In this document: one piece after another, positions 1 to 8,496 of the stretch
Numbering within the stretch: the first letter of the stretch is position 1
Layout: each line of letters opens with the position of its first letter
Assembly: GCF_017352135.1 (NCBI RefSeq)
Contig: NZ_CP071454.1
Span: 3,249,001-3,313,000 of the forward strand
DNA: 64,000 bases
Source: Rhizobium lentis
Lineage (GTDB): Bacteria; Pseudomonadota; Alphaproteobacteria; Rhizobiales; Rhizobiaceae
Direction: 5' to 3'
Program-made: the position numbers and the translations under genes
The notes under the pieces: generated by a model
Database searches by the model: none
What the model was told of the DNA's origin: nothing
What the model saw: only the letters and a program-made list of their open reading frames with translations

Positions 1-1070
1 GACGGAACATTGCGTGCCATGACTTTCAGATCCTCGCGAACCATCTCCGCAACCAGCTGATCGAGGCTGGTTTCATGTCTCCAGCCAAGCTTCGTATGCG
101 CCTTCGTGGGATCGCCAATCAGAAGATCAACTTCGGTCGGACGGAAATAAGCGGGATCGATCTCCACCACACACTGACCGGATGTCTTGTCGTATCCCTT
201 TTCCTCAACCCCGTTCCCGCGCCAATCGATCGGCATGCCCACCTTGGCAAAGGCCTTGTCCACGAAGGAACGAACCGAGTGCGTTTCGCCGGTCGCAAGG
301 ACATAGTCCCCCGGCTCGTCCTGTTGCAGCATGAGCCACATGCCGCGGACATATTCGCGCGCATGCCCCCAGTCGCGCTTGGCATCCAAATTTCCGAGAT
401 AAAGCCTATCCTGCAGGCCAAGATGGATCGCGGCTGCCGCCCGGGTGATTTTACGCGTCACGAATGTTTCGCCGCGGATCGGGCTTTCATGATTGAACAG
501 AATGCCGTTCGAGGCATGAATCCCATACGCCTCGCGATAATTGACCACGATCCAATAGGCGTAGAGCTTGGCCGCCGCGTAGGGGGATCGAGGGTAGAAA
601 GGCGTCGTTTCGCTTTGCGGCACTTCCTGGACTTTGCCGTAGAGCTCTGAGGTCGACGCTTGATAAAAGCGGGTCTTCTTGGTCAGCCCCAGGAGGCGAA
701 TTGCTTCAAGCAGCCGAAGGGTGCCGGTGCCATCCGCGTTAGCCGTATATTCCGGCGTCTCGAAAGAGACTTGAACGTGGCTCTGCGCGGCGAGATTATA
801 GATCTCGTCCGGCTGCGTCTCCTGAACCACACGGATGAGATTCGTCGAATCCGTCATGTCCCCGAAATGCAAGATGAAGCGAGGGTTCTCGACGTGCGGA
901 TCCTCGTAGAGATGCTCGATGCGGCTGGTGTTGAAGGACGATGAGCGGCGCTTGAGGCCGTGAACTATATAGCCCTTCTCCAAGAGCATTTCGGCCAAAT
1001 AGGCCCCGTCCTGGCCCGTTATGCCCGTAATCAGCGCGACTTTTCGGTTCGCTCTCATTCCCGTATCCAT
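1..1070 (-). CDS. gmd: GDP-mannose 4,6-dehydratase, 3' end cut by the window edge
   Basis: Converts GDP-D-mannose to GDP-4-keto-6-deoxy-D-mannose, the precursor of GDP-fucose, GDP-rhamnose or GDP-perosamine. The reverse strand is open from an ATG at 1070 to the window edge, about 356 codons, close to the full family length of about 360. It starts with a Rossmann dinucleotide motif ([12 protein letters not shown], near residue 13). It has the GMD-typical [11 protein letters not shown] stretch, the STSELYGK block with catalytic Ser/Thr, and the YxxxK pair in [12 protein letters not shown]. Later blocks include [18 protein letters not shown] and [17 protein letters not shown]. Start choice: GGAGG lies 6 bases before the ATG; a second in-frame ATG is 4 codons later. 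It sits 21 bases after the chain-length kinase and is probably the last visible gene of the leftward polysaccharide operon. The partner that finishes the sugar would lie beyond the edge and is not seen. Confidence 0.96.
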   Translation of the reverse strand, partial: MDTGMRANRKVALITGITGQDGAYLAEMLLEKGYIVHGLKRRSSSFNTSRIEHLYEDPHVENPRFILHFGDMTDSTNLIRVVQETQPDEIYNLAAQSHVQVSFETPEYTANADGTGTLRLLEAIRLLGLTKKTRFYQASTSELYGKVQEVPQSETTPFYPRSPYAAAKLYAYWIVVNYREAYGIHASNGILFNHESPIRGETFVTRKITRAAAAIHLGLQDRLYLGNLDAKRDWGHAREYVRGMWLMLQQDEPGDYVLATGETHSVRSFVDKAFAKVGMPIDWRGNGVEEKGYDKTSGQCVVEIDPAYFRPTEVDLLIGDPTKAHTKLGWRHETSLDQLVAEMVREDLKVMARNVP

Positions 1071-1091
1071 GATCGCCCTCCAACTCGAATA

Positions 1092-3371
1092 CTAATGCAG
1101 AAGAATGTGATGCTTCATGGTTCGGACAATTCCAAGAATTGAACGATTGCCATTATGCGTGATGTATTCCTGCTTTGGATCGTAGTATTTCATCAAAGAT
1201 CTTGAAAAGAGCTCCGAGTCGCTAAAATTATACAGCGCGTGATTTTTGGCGTTTACATTGTTGATCGCGACATGGATTTCCGAGTTTCGCGAGCTTTTCA
1301 TTTGCTGCAGGCTGAATTCGACTGCGCGACGGCTCGTCTTTCCCCATCTAACCACTGCCAGTGTTCTTTCCGCCAGGGCAGTCAAATGCACGGTATCTGC
1401 CGAGGCGAGCACAGGCGCGCTGTCGAAGATGACAATCCGGCCGGCCGCGCCTGCCATCTCGATGATTTCTGCCAGGCCGTTCGCGCGGGCGCGCCGCTGG
1501 AGACTGAATTTGCCGGATGGAATGAAGTCGACACCGCTTGGATGATGGTAGACGATGTCGCGGATACCGCTCTCACCATTCAGGAATTCGTTCAATCCGT
1601 ACATCAGCCCCGACCTGAAAAACGAATCGAGTTTTCCCCGTGCAAGGTCGCCATCGACCAGCAGCACCGGAATTCCGCTGGCGGCAAGTTCGAGGGCCAG
1701 CGATCTCGCGACAAGCGATTTGCCTTCGCCGCTGTGAGCCGACGTAACCACGATACTGTTCGGCAACTTCCCGCCATTGGACTGCTTGAGTGAAAGCATC
1801 ACGGTACGGATTGCTTCGTCAAACATCCGCACCTGCATCTGTCCGAAAAGCGTTGTCGGATATTCATTCCGCCCCCGACTCGGGATAAGCCCAGCCGGTA
1901 TCGTGCGCGTCATTCCAGCGATCTGGTCGAAACTCCGGACCGTCCGGTCCCACATTTCGATCATCAAGGCAACCGTTACGGCTCCTGAGATTGCAGCCAG
2001 AAAGGCGCCCACCAGATAGAAAAGACGTCCACGTCCCTGTGACGCGAGCGGCACTGAAGCCGGTGACAAAATTTCCAATTCCGCTCCCGGTAGCATGGCT
2101 TTCGCGGCGAGGTCCCGACGCTGGTCCTCAAGCTTGTCGAGCGCCGCTTGTTCCTTGTCGGCAATCCGCTGCAGTCGCGTCAATTCCGTCTGCGCCAGCG
2201 CTTCGCGTGTGCGTTTTTCATGAGCCACATCCAGGATCGATTGTACCGCGGCAGCTTCATGATCAAGTGCGGCGAGCTTGGCGCGCATTGTTTGGAGATA
2301 TTGCTTGGTCGCAAGGTTGAGATCCGCACGGGATTTTTCGATGTCCCCGCGTAAATCCACCACCGCCTGGGCATTGCCGTCATATGTTTCGAGAAGACGG
2401 GCGAGGTCTTGCTCTTGTGCGCGAAGATCGCGTTGCTTTGTGGTGATGTTGTCGGGGACGGCAATATTCTGCACGGCGACCGAAGCATTATCCGCTGCTT
2501 CCAGCGTGGCGATCGTCGCCCTTACCTCAACCCGGCTTTCTTCGATTTTCCCTTCGCGGCCAGTGATTTCGATGAGTGACTTGATCCGCTCATCCTGAGC
2601 GTCCTCTTTCGAAATGACGTCCATCGACTCCTGATAATTGCGGGCTGCGTCGCGAGCAATAACCGTGCGAGCCTGCTGTTCGGTGATGCGCTGTCGGATC
2701 CATTCTTCCGCTAAATCCAAGCGGCCACTCATACTGTCCTTCCGCTCATCGAGGTAAACGCTGACGACCCGGTTCGGGACAGCGGCTGCAAGTTCAGGAT
2801 CACTCGTAGTGAAGCTGATCTGGATAACGTCACTCTTATCTTCATGCCACACGCCGAGCGCGCTAAAATATTCCGGGATGACGGCGTCGATGCTGTCTCG
2901 CGCCGGCGGGGAAGGCTTTTCCGTGTCGAACAGGCCGCGCAACTTTGCCCGGACCCTCTGGATGAACGAGAGCTTCCGTAGCGCTGGATTGAATTCCGGC
3001 CGCAGGTTAATCCGCAAATCGCGGATAACTCGCTCTGCGATGCTTCTGGATAGGAGCCGCTCGGTCTCCGATTTCGCGTCAAGTAGATCACTGCGGCTGC
3101 TATCCTCCGCGCCGAGCGATGTTGCGAGGGGCTGATGGATGATCACTCGGGCCCAGGCCTGATAGACGGGCTTCATCCCAGAGATCATAATTGCCGCGGG
3201 CACCAGCAGCAGCACTGATATCGTGATGATCATGATCATTCTTCGCCGGAGGAGGCGGACGGCGGATGCCAGATCGAAGTTGTCCGCCTTGGTCTCCACC
3301 TGAAACCGGGGATCATAGCGCATCGGCGAGATCGGAAGATTGCGGTCCGGCGGAAGTGTGGAAATCGTCAT
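1092..3371 (-). CDS. Wzz/ExoP-like chain-length determinant with tyrosine autokinase domain
   Basis: Inner-membrane polysaccharide co-polymerase that controls chain length and links the Wzy polymerase to the export channel. A membrane segment lies at about residues 45-63, followed by a long periplasmic coiled-coil region rich in Glu, Arg and Ala. A second membrane segment lies at about 447-470. The cytoplasmic BY-kinase domain follows, with a Walker A-like SAHSGEGKS near 549, a Walker A' VLLVDGDLARG near 570 and a Walker B IVIFDSAPVL near 650. The C-terminal tail has scattered tyrosines (KYYDPKQEY near 730) rather than a dense tyrosine cluster. At 759 residues it fits ExoP/Wzc fused proteins. 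Its ATG overlaps the stop of the upstream glycosyltransferase by 4 bases, so the two are translationally coupled. It probably works with the Wzx, Wzy and ExoF-like proteins of this window. Confidence 0.93.
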   Translation of the reverse strand: MTISTLPPDRNLPISPMRYDPRFQVETKADNFDLASAVRLLRRRMIMIITISVLLLVPAAIMISGMKPVYQAWARVIIHQPLATSLGAEDSSRSDLLDAKSETERLLSRSIAERVIRDLRINLRPEFNPALRKLSFIQRVRAKLRGLFDTEKPSPPARDSIDAVIPEYFSALGVWHEDKSDVIQISFTTSDPELAAAVPNRVVSVYLDERKDSMSGRLDLAEEWIRQRITEQQARTVIARDAARNYQESMDVISKEDAQDERIKSLIEITGREGKIEESRVEVRATIATLEAADNASVAVQNIAVPDNITTKQRDLRAQEQDLARLLETYDGNAQAVVDLRGDIEKSRADLNLATKQYLQTMRAKLAALDHEAAAVQSILDVAHEKRTREALAQTELTRLQRIADKEQAALDKLEDQRRDLAAKAMLPGAELEILSPASVPLASQGRGRLFYLVGAFLAAISGAVTVALMIEMWDRTVRSFDQIAGMTRTIPAGLIPSRGRNEYPTTLFGQMQVRMFDEAIRTVMLSLKQSNGGKLPNSIVVTSAHSGEGKSLVARSLALELAASGIPVLLVDGDLARGKLDSFFRSGLMYGLNEFLNGESGIRDIVYHHPSGVDFIPSGKFSLQRRARANGLAEIIEMAGAAGRIVIFDSAPVLASADTVHLTALAERTLAVVRWGKTSRRAVEFSLQQMKSSRNSEIHVAINNVNAKNHALYNFSDSELFSRSLMKYYDPKQEYITHNGNRSILGIVRTMKHHILLH

Positions 3372-4510
3372 CGTGCGCCGACCATTGTTTGAGGTTTCGC
3401 AGAAACGGTTTCATAAAGTTTCTCGAGCGACCGCATATAGGCTCTCATGCTGAAATGGTTGAGATAATGCGTGCGCCCCTGGACCGCGAGGCGGCGGCAG
3501 ATTTCAGGGTCGGACACCAGCTTCGCCAGGGCTTCAGCCAGGGCATCCTGGTCTCCGACGGGAACGAAGATCCCGGTTTCACCGTCGGTAATGACTTCGT
3601 CGTGCGCCCCAACACGCGTGGTGACGACGGCGAGCCCGTGCGACAGCCCTTCGAGCACGGCCATTGCCAGACCTTCTGCGTGCGAAGGCAAGACCAGGAT
3701 ATCTGCGCGTGCGCACAGGGCTCGCGCCTTACCGGCGTCAAGCCAGCCGGGCATCTCTACCAGATGTGAAAGCGCCATGGTGTCAGCCTGGCGGCGGTAC
3801 TCCTCGACAGGGCCGTCGCCTGCCAGTACAGCCCGCCACCGGAGTTCTTTCATGACCGGGTGGCTCAGAGCCAACAGAAGCTCCGTGACACCCTTTCGTT
3901 CGCTCAACCGGCCGAGGAAGACGATCAACGGTGTATGGCCGACACGTATATTCCGCGCCCCGGGATCGGGGACGCAATTATGGGCAACGACCGTGCGGCG
4001 CTCGTCGACGCCCAGAAGTGTCGTCAGCGTCATGCGATCACGCTGGCCGAGCGCCACAACGCAATCGGCATTCTGAAACATCCGACGTATCAGCCGTTGT
4101 TGACGCGGCGACCGTCGCGCAAAGTCGCCGGCGTAGTCGTAGTCGTGCAGGTGCAATATGTGGCAGCACCCGAGCAGACGGGCAGCCTCTGTCAGGATCA
4201 GTTTTCGCGACGTGCTGCCGCGGCCGGCGATATGAATGTGATGAATGCGGTCCGGCGCAACGATCCGGTCCTTTGCCATCGTCAGGATGGCGCCGAGCAG
4301 ACGTACGGGTGACGTCAGCTTGGACCATCGCGCCCCTCTGGTATCGGTGACGAAATGTTTCGTGCCGGTCTCTTTCGCCGTCTCTGTTATGTAGCCGACC
4401 AGCCTGCCAATACCGCCGCCGTTCTCGCAGCCGCCCGGAACATAGTGGCGAACGCTAGCCGCGCTCCGTGCTGACATTCGATTTCTGTCCGTGACGGCTT
4501 CCATCAGCAT
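3368..4510 (-). CDS. GT4-family glycosyltransferase
   Basis: A retaining glycosyltransferase of GT-B fold, presumed to add one sugar to the lipid-linked repeat unit at the cytoplasmic face of the membrane. The C-terminal half shows the GT4 core: LIVFLGRLSERKGVTELL near residue 195, then the E-x7-E motif in HAEGLAMAVLEGLSHGLAVVTT and the conserved GETGIFVPVGD block. The 380-residue length is normal for the family. The N-terminal stretch up to about residue 20 looks non-conserved, so a later start is possible. It overlaps the upstream GT4 gene by 7 bases and the downstream kinase gene by 4 bases. The donor and acceptor sugars cannot be read from sequence; a neighbouring gmd makes a 6-deoxyhexose donor a reasonable guess for one of the transferases here. 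Confidence 0.9.
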   Translation of the reverse strand: MLMEAVTDRNRMSARSAASVRHYVPGGCENGGGIGRLVGYITETAKETGTKHFVTDTRGARWSKLTSPVRLLGAILTMAKDRIVAPDRIHHIHIAGRGSTSRKLILTEAARLLGCCHILHLHDYDYAGDFARRSPRQQRLIRRMFQNADCVVALGQRDRMTLTTLLGVDERRTVVAHNCVPDPGARNIRVGHTPLIVFLGRLSERKGVTELLLALSHPVMKELRWRAVLAGDGPVEEYRRQADTMALSHLVEMPGWLDAGKARALCARADILVLPSHAEGLAMAVLEGLSHGLAVVTTRVGAHDEVITDGETGIFVPVGDQDALAEALAKLVSDPEICRRLAVQGRTHYLNHFSMRAYMRSLEKLYETVSAKPQTMVGAR

Positions 4511-5604
4511 GATCCGACCACCTCCCGATAAACCGCCGCGGCCTGGGCGCCAACCCGTTCAGGCGAATTCGGTCCTTTGGCCCATTCGAGCGCGTTGTCA
4601 CCGAAAATGCCTCTAAGCCCACCGTTGTCTGCCAATGTCCTGATCGCTGCCGCGAGCTCTTTGGCATCTCCGGGCGGGACCACCAGTCCCAAGCCATTCG
4701 GCTGAACCGTGTCCCGCAACTCGCCGACGTCAGTCACGATGACCGGTTTTCCAAAGGCGGCGGCAAGGTTGAGCACCCCGCTTTGAGATGCTTCCGTATA
4801 GGGAAGCACGACGATGTCGGTATCCAGGAAAAGCTGGGCGACCTCTGCATCCTCGATAAAGCGATTGCGAATATCATAGCGGCTGGGATCCCCCATAAGG
4901 GGCTGGAATATCAGCGGATTGTCGCCCCGGCCTGCCACCGTGATGCGCAGGTTGGGAAGCACATCCTTGAGCATCGCCTCGGCCCGGACCAGATGTTCCA
5001 GGCCCTTATAGGCAAAAATCCGTCCGAAGAGCAGGACGCGGATCGTTCCATCCGTTTCGCGCGGCTCCATTTTCTGTCGCCGGGCGAGCTCCGCATAGCG
5101 AAGGATGGAGGGATGCGACAGGACATGGACACAGTCCGGCGATTTTGAATACCGATCGAGGATCAGTCTCTTTAGTCCCTCGCCGTGGACGACAAGATGT
5201 GCGGACTGCTTCACCATCAATTCGGGTGCCCAGACCGGCAGCGTGCGCGTATCGGAATCGCCGGGATGGATTTGCACGTCATGAACGGTCGTCACTAGCG
5301 GGATCGGGCGCCAGAACGGCACGGCGAGGTTCAGCCAAAGTGTAGAATTGCTAAGGAGATGAATGAGGTTCGGCTGCTCCTGCCGGATCAGACGCGTAAG
5401 CTGGAACAGAAACCAGGGATTGGAGAGAGAACGGTGTCGCGGCCAGTCCAGAAGGTGCAGATCGACAGCCGGATCGATGGAAGAGGCGAGATGCGCATAG
5501 CGCCGGCGCGGCACGGCAAGCACAACGTCCAGGTGTTGGGCAACGCCGCTGGCGAAGGAGATGGTATAGTCTTCGAGTTCGGAAACCAATAACAGCGCCT
5601 TCAT
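4504..5604 (-). CDS. GT4-family glycosyltransferase
   Basis: Second GT-B glycosyltransferase of the leftward operon, 366 residues. The N-terminal half starts MKALLLVSELEDYTISFASG and contains PLVTTVHDVQIHPGD, typical of the acceptor-side domain. The C-terminal half has VLLFGRIFAYKGLEHLV near residue 190 and LPYTEASQSGVLNLAAAFGKPVIVT near 270, where the usual second Glu of the E-x7-E motif is replaced (SGVLNLA). It then has the GLVVPPGDAKELAAAI block. The loss of the second motif Glu occurs in other GT4 enzymes, so activity is still likely. The start ATG overlaps the stop of the upstream GT2 gene by 4 bases, which supports the start and operon membership. Substrates are unknown. Confidence 0.9.
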   Translation of the reverse strand: MKALLLVSELEDYTISFASGVAQHLDVVLAVPRRRYAHLASSIDPAVDLHLLDWPRHRSLSNPWFLFQLTRLIRQEQPNLIHLLSNSTLWLNLAVPFWRPIPLVTTVHDVQIHPGDSDTRTLPVWAPELMVKQSAHLVVHGEGLKRLILDRYSKSPDCVHVLSHPSILRYAELARRQKMEPRETDGTIRVLLFGRIFAYKGLEHLVRAEAMLKDVLPNLRITVAGRGDNPLIFQPLMGDPSRYDIRNRFIEDAEVAQLFLDTDIVVLPYTEASQSGVLNLAAAFGKPVIVTDVGELRDTVQPNGLGLVVPPGDAKELAAAIRTLADNGGLRGIFGDNALEWAKGPNSPERVGAQAAAVYREVVGSC

Positions 5605-6551
5605 TTCGCTGCCTCCGACAAACCGGCGTCAAGACCGAGCCGGGGCAGGTCGCGCGCCGAGCGCAAACTATCGCGCATCCGCCTGAGCAGGTTCGGTTCG
5701 CCGGCAAAGAAGAGGCCTTCGACGGCAAGCTTGAACCGGGTGCGCGCGTCGGCTCCTTGCAGCTTCGCCGAGGCGATGCGATAGGGATAGTGATCCGCCA
5801 GATGCAATCTTGCCGGCAGCTCATGAGCCGAGAGAAACAGGTTCGTTGCTTCAACGGTACGCTGCCAATGCGTCATCCGCCTCCTGAGCGTGGTGGCGTC
5901 CTCGCTCGAGCGATACCAGTTGTTATTGTGGATCCGATAGAATCCAAGCGCATCCGGCATGGCAATGACGTCCCCCAGAAACGGATAGATCCCCACGAGC
6001 CAGGCGTCGGCTGATATGCGGAATTGCTCGGGAATGCTGCCCGCAGCATTCCATGCGCTGCGTCGTACTGCGACTGATGACGTCATCGGAAACGGCCACC
6101 AACCGGCCGATCTGGTGAGCAGCGGCGACAAGGCGCCCGAACACAGGGTTCGAGGGATCGGCCTGAAAGTCGGCGTACCATCGATAAGCGTCGGCTGCAG
6201 TCGGTGATAGACGAGCGATGCTTGAGGGTTTGCGCGAAACGCTGCAGCCGTCGCCGACAGCTTGCTCGGCGCCCACCAGTCGTCGGCATCCAGAAAACAG
6301 AGGATCTCGCCCATGCTTGATCCCACAGCGGTATTGATCGCAGCAGCCTGTCCCGCGTTCTCCTGAAAGATCACCTTCACCCGGCTGTCATATGCTTCCA
6401 GAACAGAGCGCGAGTGGTCGGTAGAGCCGTCATCGACAACAATGATCTCGACATTGTCAGCGTCTTGGCTCAGCACACTGTCTATCGCCCGCCCAACGAA
6501 ACGAGCGTAGTTGTAATTGTTGATGAGGACACTGAGGGCCGGCCGCTCCAT
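5601..6551 (-). CDS. GT2-family glycosyltransferase
   Basis: An inverting GT-A glycosyltransferase, 316 residues. The N-terminal domain shows ALSVLINNYNYARFVGRAIDS, then VEIIVVDDGSTDHSRSVLEAY with the first nucleotide-binding Asp, and the metal-binding LDADDWW near residue 92. The C-terminal part carries the GRRM-like acceptor region (RISADAWLVGIYPF) typical of transferases that extend a repeat unit rather than of processive synthases; no cluster of membrane helices is present. It appears to be the first gene of the leftward operon running to gmd, since no supported gene lies immediately upstream. It presumably adds a sugar to the undecaprenyl-linked repeat unit. The sugar is not identifiable. 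Confidence 0.92.
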   Translation of the reverse strand: MERPALSVLINNYNYARFVGRAIDSVLSQDADNVEIIVVDDGSTDHSRSVLEAYDSRVKVIFQENAGQAAAINTAVGSSMGEILCFLDADDWWAPSKLSATAAAFRANPQASLVYHRLQPTLIDGTPTFRPIPRTLCSGALSPLLTRSAGWWPFPMTSSVAVRRSAWNAAGSIPEQFRISADAWLVGIYPFLGDVIAMPDALGFYRIHNNNWYRSSEDATTLRRRMTHWQRTVEATNLFLSAHELPARLHLADHYPYRIASAKLQGADARTRFKLAVEGLFFAGEPNLLRRMRDSLRSARDLPRLGLDAGLSEAAK

Positions 6552-7176
6552 GACGCGCTCTCAGGCGGGTTGCCGCGATGCACCGCTGTACAGCAGCGCA
6601 AAGTTGCTTAAGAGGTCGACCTTTTCGCAGCCAGCGAGGTTTGGAGCCTTGGTGTTGGTGATATCCAAGATGGCGTGACGACCGGACGGCATCTTGCGCA
6701 GGGCCGATGAGAGCGCTGCCGACAATGCCACGCCGAGTGGAGTGCCCGTCGTGTTGCATAGAGAACTAGGACCATGACGCAGAAACATAGCAATCCTAAA
6801 CCTTCCAGGCTTTGACCGGAGAGATAGCCTCTGTCAGCCTCATTCCAGTGGAACCGTGTCTTACCCACCACGCTTCACAAGACATTCATCGCCACGGTAC
6901 CGGTGAACGGACACGCGCAACATCTGCTCTTAAGGGCAATCCGCGGACATGAAGACCCGTCTTTTTGGGTAAATACCGGCTGAAAGCTTAGGCACGCCAT
7001 CGTCTTTGGGTGGAGCGAAGGTGCATTAGGCGTAGCCCGCGCTTCACTAGGACAGGTTGACCGCGGATGTGGCTGGATGATTGCGTGAGAGCAGCGCAGC
7101 CGTAAAAGGCCGACCCCTGACTTTTATCTGCGCCGATCAACAGCCGCTTGTCTGTTCAAGTCAGTCGGGACGGATT
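6552..7176. promoter_or_regulatory. Divergent spacer between two polysaccharide transcription units
   Basis: About 625 bases separate the leftward GT2 operon from the rightward polymerase gene, so promoters for both directions should lie here. Several short open frames exist (for example 6561-6788 on the minus strand, 75 codons) but none has recognisable motifs or a good ribosome site. I did not find a -35/-10 pair good enough to call. No strong hairpin or tandem repeat was seen. Confidence 0.4.
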
Positions 7177-8496
7177 ATGAGAGTAGATAGCCTCAGAAGT
7201 GCCAGCGGACCGACCATCAGTTGGCGGGCCATAGAGTGCTGGGGCGCCGGCATATCCCTTTTTCTTCAGGCAGGCGCCTTTCTGCCTCTTATCCTGGCAG
7301 ATGCGGACGGAACGCTCAGTGAATCCGCCAAGTCTATGCTGCGTCTTCCGTGCTTTCCCATCTATGCATTTACAATTGTGATCCTGATACGCAATTTTCC
7401 GCAATTCCTAACGGCGCTCAGGCGAAATTTGATTGTTCCCTTGATCCTCGTCCTGCCGTTTTTGTCTACCCTGTGGTCAATAGCACCGCCAACGACCTTG
7501 AGACGCGCAATCGGCCTTTTGTTTTGCGTGCTTCTTTCCTATGTCCTGGCGATACGTTTCACGCCAAGGCAGCTGCTGTTCCTGTTATTTGTGACCCTGG
7601 GAACCTGCATCCTCCTCAGCGTGGTTATCTCCGTGGTGTCACCAGCCCTCGCCAGCATGCCGGATGGTGCTATGCGGGGCGTCTTCATTCACAAGAACGT
7701 CCTGGGCTGGTACGCGGCTCTCATGATCTTGGTGGCGACGGCCGTCCTGATCGATGGGACGCTCGGCCTGCGACGAATCGCGTTCATCTTGTTGGCCGCG
7801 GGTTTGATCTGCCTTGCAAGCTCCGGATCGATGACCGCGATCATTGCAACGTCAGTGGCTTACTGCCTGATCGGCTTTTATACACTGCTGCAAAGAAGCG
7901 GCAGCATCGGCCGCGTCGTCATCGTCCTGCTTTTCGTTCAGCTGTCTATCGGCATTCTGATTTCGCTTCACGAATTCCTGGTTCCGGCTCTTGAAGCGCT
8001 CGGCAAGGACGCGACTTTGACCGGTCGAGTGCCGTTGTGGGAACTGGTTGATCGCGAAATATCCGATCGTTGGTTGCTTGGCTATGGTTACCAGGCGTTC
8101 TGGACCGTCGCGAACCCAGAAGCGACGCGTATGTGGTTAAAGATGGGATGGGCAGCGCCCCACGCGCATAATGGATACCGCGATATCTTGTTGAGCTTTG
8201 GAATAATGGGAATGATTCCGTTTGCTCTGATGGTTCCCCATGCAATCCGCCAGGGCGCGATGCTTCACTGTCACGATACGCAATACGGCTGGCTCTGGCT
8301 CAATGTCTTTACCATCATGATTCTGGTGATGAATCTGACCGAGAGTATTTTTTTCGTTCAGAATGACGCCATCTTCATCCTGTTTACCGCAGGCATCATC
8401 ATGTTTTCGCTATACGCGCCCGTCGTTTCGATGAGCCATTCGCCACCTTGGCAGGCGCCCTCGCGCGGCCTTGCGAGCGGGTTGCCGATATCATGA
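7177..8496 (+). CDS. O-antigen polymerase/ligase-like (Wzy-type) membrane protein
   Basis: A polytopic inner-membrane protein that probably polymerises lipid-linked repeat units on the periplasmic side. From the chosen ATG it has 439 residues with about 10-12 hydrophobic segments, including IFPIY-type and LLFLLFVTLGTCILLSVVI helices. It has the family signatures GVFIHKNVLGWYAALM near residue 170 and HAHNGYRDILLSFG near 330 in the large periplasmic loop of the Wzy_C/WaaL superfamily. The open frame extends up to a TTG at 7081, but the extra 32 residues are not conserved-looking. The ATG at 7177 follows a moderate purine-rich site (GGGACGG). Its stop overlaps the start of the downstream beta-helix gene (ATGA). 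Polymerase and ligase cannot be separated by sequence alone; the Wzx, Wzz and ExoF neighbours favour polymerase. Confidence 0.88.
   Translation: MRVDSLRSASGPTISWRAIECWGAGISLFLQAGAFLPLILADADGTLSESAKSMLRLPCFPIYAFTIVILIRNFPQFLTALRRNLIVPLILVLPFLSTLWSIAPPTTLRRAIGLLFCVLLSYVLAIRFTPRQLLFLLFVTLGTCILLSVVISVVSPALASMPDGAMRGVFIHKNVLGWYAALMILVATAVLIDGTLGLRRIAFILLAAGLICLASSGSMTAIIATSVAYCLIGFYTLLQRSGSIGRVVIVLLFVQLSIGILISLHEFLVPALEALGKDATLTGRVPLWELVDREISDRWLLGYGYQAFWTVANPEATRMWLKMGWAAPHAHNGYRDILLSFGIMGMIPFALMVPHAIRQGAMLHCHDTQYGWLWLNVFTIMILVMNLTESIFFVQNDAIFILFTAGIIMFSLYAPVVSMSHSPPWQAPSRGLASGLPIS

Noticed and set aside
6561..6788. 75-codon minus-strand frame just upstream of the GT2 gene
   Set aside because: No ribosome site or recognisable motif, and ordinary length for chance in this genome. 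A remnant cannot be excluded.
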